Shown: one piece after another, positions 59,200 through 64,000 of the stretch
How the letters are laid out: each line of letters starts with the position of its first letter
How positions within the stretch are numbered: position 1 is the first letter of the stretch
Assembly: GCA_000469685.2 (NCBI GenBank)
Contig: LS997563.1
Coordinates: forward strand, 29,715,897 to 29,779,896
Length of the DNA: 64,000 nucleotides
DNA from: Haemonchus contortus
Lineage: Eukaryota; Nematoda; Chromadorea; Rhabditida; Trichostrongylidae
Direction of reading: 5' to 3'
The notes under the pieces: model-generated
Told to the model about the DNA's origin: nothing
Databases searched by the model: none
Seen by the model: only the letters and a program-made list of their open reading frames with translations
Translations under genes and position numbers: made by a program

Positions 59200-62100
59200 G
59201 GTATGCATGGTATACAAGTGAGTAGCATCCTTTGAGAACTTTTATATAGAAGCTTCCAGAAAACCTGGGAAAAAATCTGGGCTTCTGTGAGATGTCTGGC
59301 ATATACCTTCACGATCCAATAGAGCACGTGTAGAGTAGAAATGATGCATACTTCCTTTGGGATATTTCGTCTTTTGGGACAAATAAACTACTTTCTGCTT
59401 CAATTTTTTTGCTACGAGTCTTGTCCATGGAGGGACCCGTGGTTTTATGTGCTATCAGGAGAAAATGAAGTGGAAGCACCACATTTCTAACTTGGTCCTC
59501 TTCAAAAGGTCTACTCGGGACCACATCGTACTCTTTCTGCCTCTCCCGATTTTGGCTAATCAATATATTGATCACATTCTGAACTACTATCCTCACCTAT
59601 CTTTGTTCATGGGATTCCAGTGGGGAAAAAACCTCGTTGCAGACAACGCGTGGTCTCATACTGCCAAGTACTCGGTTGTTCCTCAGCGCATCGACCAAGT
59701 ACTTCATCACATCCGGTCACAGTTGAGCGCAAACTGGGATTGGGGTGGGTGGGTGGTTAGCCACGAGACGCACTTAATTCCACTGCCAAACAATCCCTAC
59801 CTGTTCATGCATACTTCCGAGAGCTTAATTTATCGGGTTCTTATGCGCTGCATTCCAGATTTACGGTTGTTATCGAATGTTTGCTCAAAATTAGTGCCAT
59901 AATTCATCGGTTTTTTTCATGGTTAGATTCTGTAATTAGCCAATGCACTCTTCGAACCTGGTATGGCTATTGATTTAGAATTCTGCTTTGTGCAAGCTGC
60001 CTGGCTGCTCTTAATGAAATCCTTCGACTAATTTCGCTTCCATGGAGATTCTTCTAGCATTTTACAAAATTTTTAAAAAGAAAGAATATACTCGACTCCT
60101 ATTCGAGTACTCTCCTAGACTCCTTTACTTTAGTTTCGTTTTTGAGAAGTCTGGAGGTTTGGCTACTTAGCAACTAACTCGCTTACTCTTTGATACCGCA
60201 TTAGTCAGGTCGTCCCCTTCGTCATCGGAAGAGCTACCTCTGTTACTTCTTGGTTCCTCTCTTTCTTGAGACTAGGAGCTTTCATCGGTTAAACACGAAG
60301 AGTAGGTCTGCAGGAGGATCAGCTCTAAGACAGGTCTATGGGGGTCTAAGTCTTGGTCATAACTTCCACTCTGCATTTCTTGTAACCAGATTACCACCTT
60401 TCTTAGATGGTGGTTTTAAAGGTTGAAGCCTAGGGTTCCTCAGGTTCTGATATGAGTTAGTAGGTCAGTTGTATTGTAATCTGAAGATTACGGTGTTTCT
60501 TCTCTAAATCCCCTTTTTGTGAAGGTGTAATGAGATGTCTCTCTCACTCGTCTATTTGTATGTACATCATGTAGTAATTAGGGTGAAAGGGGAGTAGTAT
60601 GAGACGTAGTCATTATGTTGACGCATAAGCAATGCAGGTTCTTAATCATAGCAAAAACACTTTTCCAAAGAATTTCTAATCAAATCATGTCCCAGTTTAG
60701 CCCACTCTTGATGTTTGTCACCTCCCTTCCAGGATTTTTTCCTATTTTTCTCAAAAAAAAATGTGAATTATTTCATATCTGAGAATCATACCCTCAGCCG
60801 AGTGTCCACTTCATTTTCAAAGGCTATACCTCTCGCCACATTCACATTAGCAGTCCTGATTCTACGACTAATATCAAGTGGGTCATGGTGAATACGGTGG
60901 GATCGCCGATTGTAGTCGTAAGGAGAGCATTCCAGAAGAGTGCCAGTAGCTCCAGGTATCGTACGTATTTTTGCAGAGAGCTTTGCAAAGAGAGAATTAG
61001 ACACGCAAGCTACCGTGCCGTGGAATTTGGAAGGCATTCCGAAGTACATATTAACAAGCTCATCCAACCATGCTGCCGAGCCTTCTACTATGCCGCGTAA
61101 TTTCTAGGGCACTCCACTTTTCCACTCCACTTCATCAACACCATACTTTCTGTCTTGACTGGGCCAAGTACTCTCGGATGTCGATGGACGTCCAAAAAAA
61201 CTTATAAGGAGCCTGCTCCCGCTAGGGATGAATCCCAGGTAACAATGCGACTAGTATGTATTAGCGGGGGCAATTGTAGACCACTCGTGGAAAAGTTTAA
61301 TTACGATGTTTTCTATTCTAACTTCTCACTCCCACTAAGAGTAAGGTCCACTGGTGTCCGTTACTCTATCGAAGATAACGGCCATTCAGTTGGATTCGGG
61401 CATGTCAGGTATAAGGCGATTCGTTTCGAACTGAACGCCGACTAGGAGCAGCTCCTGGGGAACCACATCTGTTCACGACGATTCGCTGAACCGTGAGAAT
61501 TCGGTAGGTGGTCACAATCTTCTCCGGGACACCATGAAATGTATCAAGCCAACGTAGCACCTTCTCTAGTTAGGCTTGACTGCACTCACGCGTGTCTTGA
61601 GCATCTAGCCGCCGGAAATGAAGTTTTCTACTTTAATAATCACCGTCGGGCCCGATGGGTCGACAAAGGTACAATTTGGCAGACATCTCTGAACCCATCG
61701 TACACGTCAAAAAGATTATGCTCTGCATTTGTGGAACGTTCACAATGTTGGTTACCGAGAGCTGGAGGGATGCACAGAGATCGTAAGCGTTCACATCGAT
61801 CTAGTGAGGGAGTTGAAGAAGAACTTCTCAAATGCTCGTCCGTCACACCATGGACTACTATTCCTACGACATCTCTTGACGACTAGATGCAAGAACGACG
61901 AGGGCTAAGCTGATAAAATTCGACCAACTGGGCCAATTTACTGCACTCCCTGTACTTCCCAAACCTCGAGCCAATACCTTTTTTCTCATCTCTACAATCA
62001 TCTGTAGGTCAGGGCATTTGAACCCACAGTGACATCAGCAGACACTTGCGAAGCCCAGCGTCAAGGAATAAAGGCCTCTACCATAGTCTTAATATTGGCG

Positions 62101-62420
62101 AAGGCCATCAATGTCTAAGTTGAGTCGTATAGTGAATCAGAGTAGACAGCAGACATTGGCAATTCGTCTGGGTAGTATCGGCGCAACCTAATTAATATAA
62201 AAACACTGCTCTTTGATTATTCCCCATCTTAGCCAATCAACTTTTTCATAACCAAATGTCGTCACTCTGTGGGCATTTGCTAATCAGAAGCGATAGATCG
62301 TTGAGAAATCGGAACACAGCGGTCTAGGGTTGGGTGCCGGCTAAGAAGATAAGCAATAACCTAGTTCATTTCAGAAAGGCTAATCGATGAGGAATTGAGC
62401 CATTCCCTCGTATTTAGTAA
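59200..62420. other. No gene supported
   Basis: Open frames at 59447-59902, 61155-61445 and 61539-61886 (plus) and 60786-61067 (minus) are 93-151 codons long. They lack any recognisable domain, splice partner or upstream signal. They may be chance frames or unrecognised exons. Confidence 0.35.
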
Positions 62421-62426
62421 GAAAGT

Positions 62427-62632
62427 GTGAGGTGGTGCAGCGGCAAGTGACACCTTATCATACATGCATGGTCACGGGTTCGAATCGTGAATCGATATCC
62501 GCCTAGATCAAGCAAACCTTCCACTCTTACGGGATCGGTGAATGGGTACCAGACTCATCTGGGAGGATAAAAGCACTGACTTGTACATTGACAGCTTACC
62601 GCAAGTTATTGTATAGGCCACATACATAGCAT
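62427..62632 (+). mobile_element. tRNA-derived SINE copy
   Basis: Head: AGGTGGTGCAGCGGCAAGTG (A box), CACGGGTTCGAATCGTG (B box), ATCGATATCCGCC. Body: CTTCCACTCTTACGGGATCG, GGTACCAGACTCATCTGGGAGG and TGACTTGTACATTGACAGC. Collinear with the copies at 35816 and 39140. Confidence 0.78.
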
Positions 62633-64000
62633 TCAATACGTCACTATGACTCTGAACTGGAGTAGAATGCAGAGCGCATCCCTCGGATTGATTACCGCCA
62701 CATGGCTTCACACTTTATCCCTCGATCCTTGTAGTATGTCGTTCATGCTCAATTATACGGAGAATATGATATCAGACAGGGGAAATTCGACGGAAGTTAT
62801 TCCCTTTTCAAGCAAAAAACTATTCTCGCCGATGAGCCAGTAGTTATTGTGCCATTCTCCGAAATTGCACTTCCTCGATTTCCTTTACCTATTATGTTGT
62901 TACCGACTACTAATTATTTTTTGCTATCCCACTAGAAACTGTGTAATTCATTCCTGATTTAGTTACGAACTTTGTTGTCACACAACTACTTACTACTTTC
63001 ATAGCCAAAGATACTCGCTTGCCCGAGGGCATGCATGCCTCGTTCGCAGTGAGCCGTGGGAAAGATAGGCGTTCTTATGAGGTCTTTCCCGAGTTTTTTC
63101 ATATACTTCACTTCATTGATTCATCTGGTAATCCTGGGTCATACCCAAAGTGTTCTACGGGCTAGGTAACTCTCTCTGTTACGGTACAAAATGTACCCTC
63201 ATCTGTGGATTTACAAGCCCTCCTACTTACCGTATCGACTCCATATATGTACGGTAGTAGAGACCGATAGGCGGGAATGCCCTGGCTTTCTTTGTGGCAT
63301 GGGATGAACTATGGCTGTCCTTACAGACAGTCTTTCAGTTCTGTCTGGCCCTACTAGCTGATTTGACTTGGGAACTACTGCAACTTCTGATCATCTTGGG
63401 TGTTATGTGTCATCAGATTCTTTTGCTATATCTGCTTGTTTACTGGATATATCGCTCACATATATGAATAAATAAATGATTATTCCTGGAACCTGTAATT
63501 ATAGGTTTTTCGTTTTTGTTTACTTGGACACATTAGAGTAGATTCATCGGGAATTTTCATACAAACCAATCTTGAAATCAGGAAATTAGGAATGGAGCTT
63601 GATTGAACCACTATTTTACTACAGCAAGACCAGGAAAGTCGAATGGAATTTATTTTCAGGAAAGGCAGCAGGCATTTGTGTGGTACAGACTCTCGAAGGG
63701 TTCCTTCACTTGTCTCAATATCCTTACCTTAATTCCTCTTGCGGCCATTCATTTATTTGTTTATTATTCAACGATTTAACGAAAAAACAGTGAGAAAAAA
63801 GTAGTAAAATGACCCAATTAATCGGAAATAAATCCATGATCAGTGGTCATCTATGAGTTTTCAGAAATCAGCTCAGTAGTGACATCATGTTATGCTTTGG
63901 CTAATACAATTTTGATAATAACATTACCGTAATCAAAAAGTGTGAAAGGTGTAAATAAATGAGTAAATAAATAAAAATAAAGTCTTCGGCGTTGATCAAT
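62633..64000. other. No feature supported
   Basis: AT-rich intergenic DNA with several AATAAA words near the right edge. No exon or repeat family recognised. Confidence 0.4.

Overview
This window looks like part of a clade V (Rhabditina, probably strongylid) nematode genome. The genes are split into many short exons with GT..AG introns. Two downstream genes have a splice acceptor 3-4 nt before the ATG, about 110 bp after the previous gene's AATAAA, which is the layout of an operon with spliced-leader trans-splicing. The introns and intergenic DNA are crowded with degenerate DNA transposons and tRNA-derived SINEs. Most simple open frames in the window are not genes; the real proteins appear only after short exons are joined.

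Layout: 1-5.1 kb is an array of four diverged copies of a complex repeat ending in microsatellite tails, including a CA tract of about 460 bp. 5.9-6.6 kb (minus) holds four exons of a CPEB-type RNA-binding protein, cut off by repeats or the window edge. 7.4-13.6 kb is transposon territory: a piggyBac remnant, a 770-bp palindrome, two MITE families and a nested composite. 14.0-22.8 kb (minus) is a complete 14-exon serine carboxypeptidase with a partial tail duplication downstream; its seventh intron holds a mariner relic and three head-to-tail copies of one MITE.

26.5-44.7 kb (plus) is the core: ash-2 (H3K4 methyltransferase subunit), hydroxyacylglutathione hydrolase (glyoxalase II) and deoxyhypusine synthase, in an operon-like series. 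The first intron of the synthase contains a 1.2-kb transposon with long terminal inverted repeats and an 8-bp target duplication, carrying a 128-codon proline-rich ORF with a TATA-like box. Its sixth intron contains a deleted mariner.

47.1-54.6 kb (plus) is a 7-exon gene for a secreted protein with two Ly6/uPAR-like modules and a GPI-anchor-like tail; its last intron (4.4 kb) carries a MITE and a foldback element. 54.7-64 kb has no gene I can support, only SINE fragments.

The host genes have separate jobs (chromatin, methylglyoxal detoxification, eIF5A hypusination, lysosomal or secreted proteolysis, surface signalling). The operon is their only evident functional link, as a co-transcription unit. 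Exon borders were worked out by hand from splice consensus, reading phase and remembered family sequence. The most unusual item is the long-TIR element with its own ORF inside the deoxyhypusine synthase intron.
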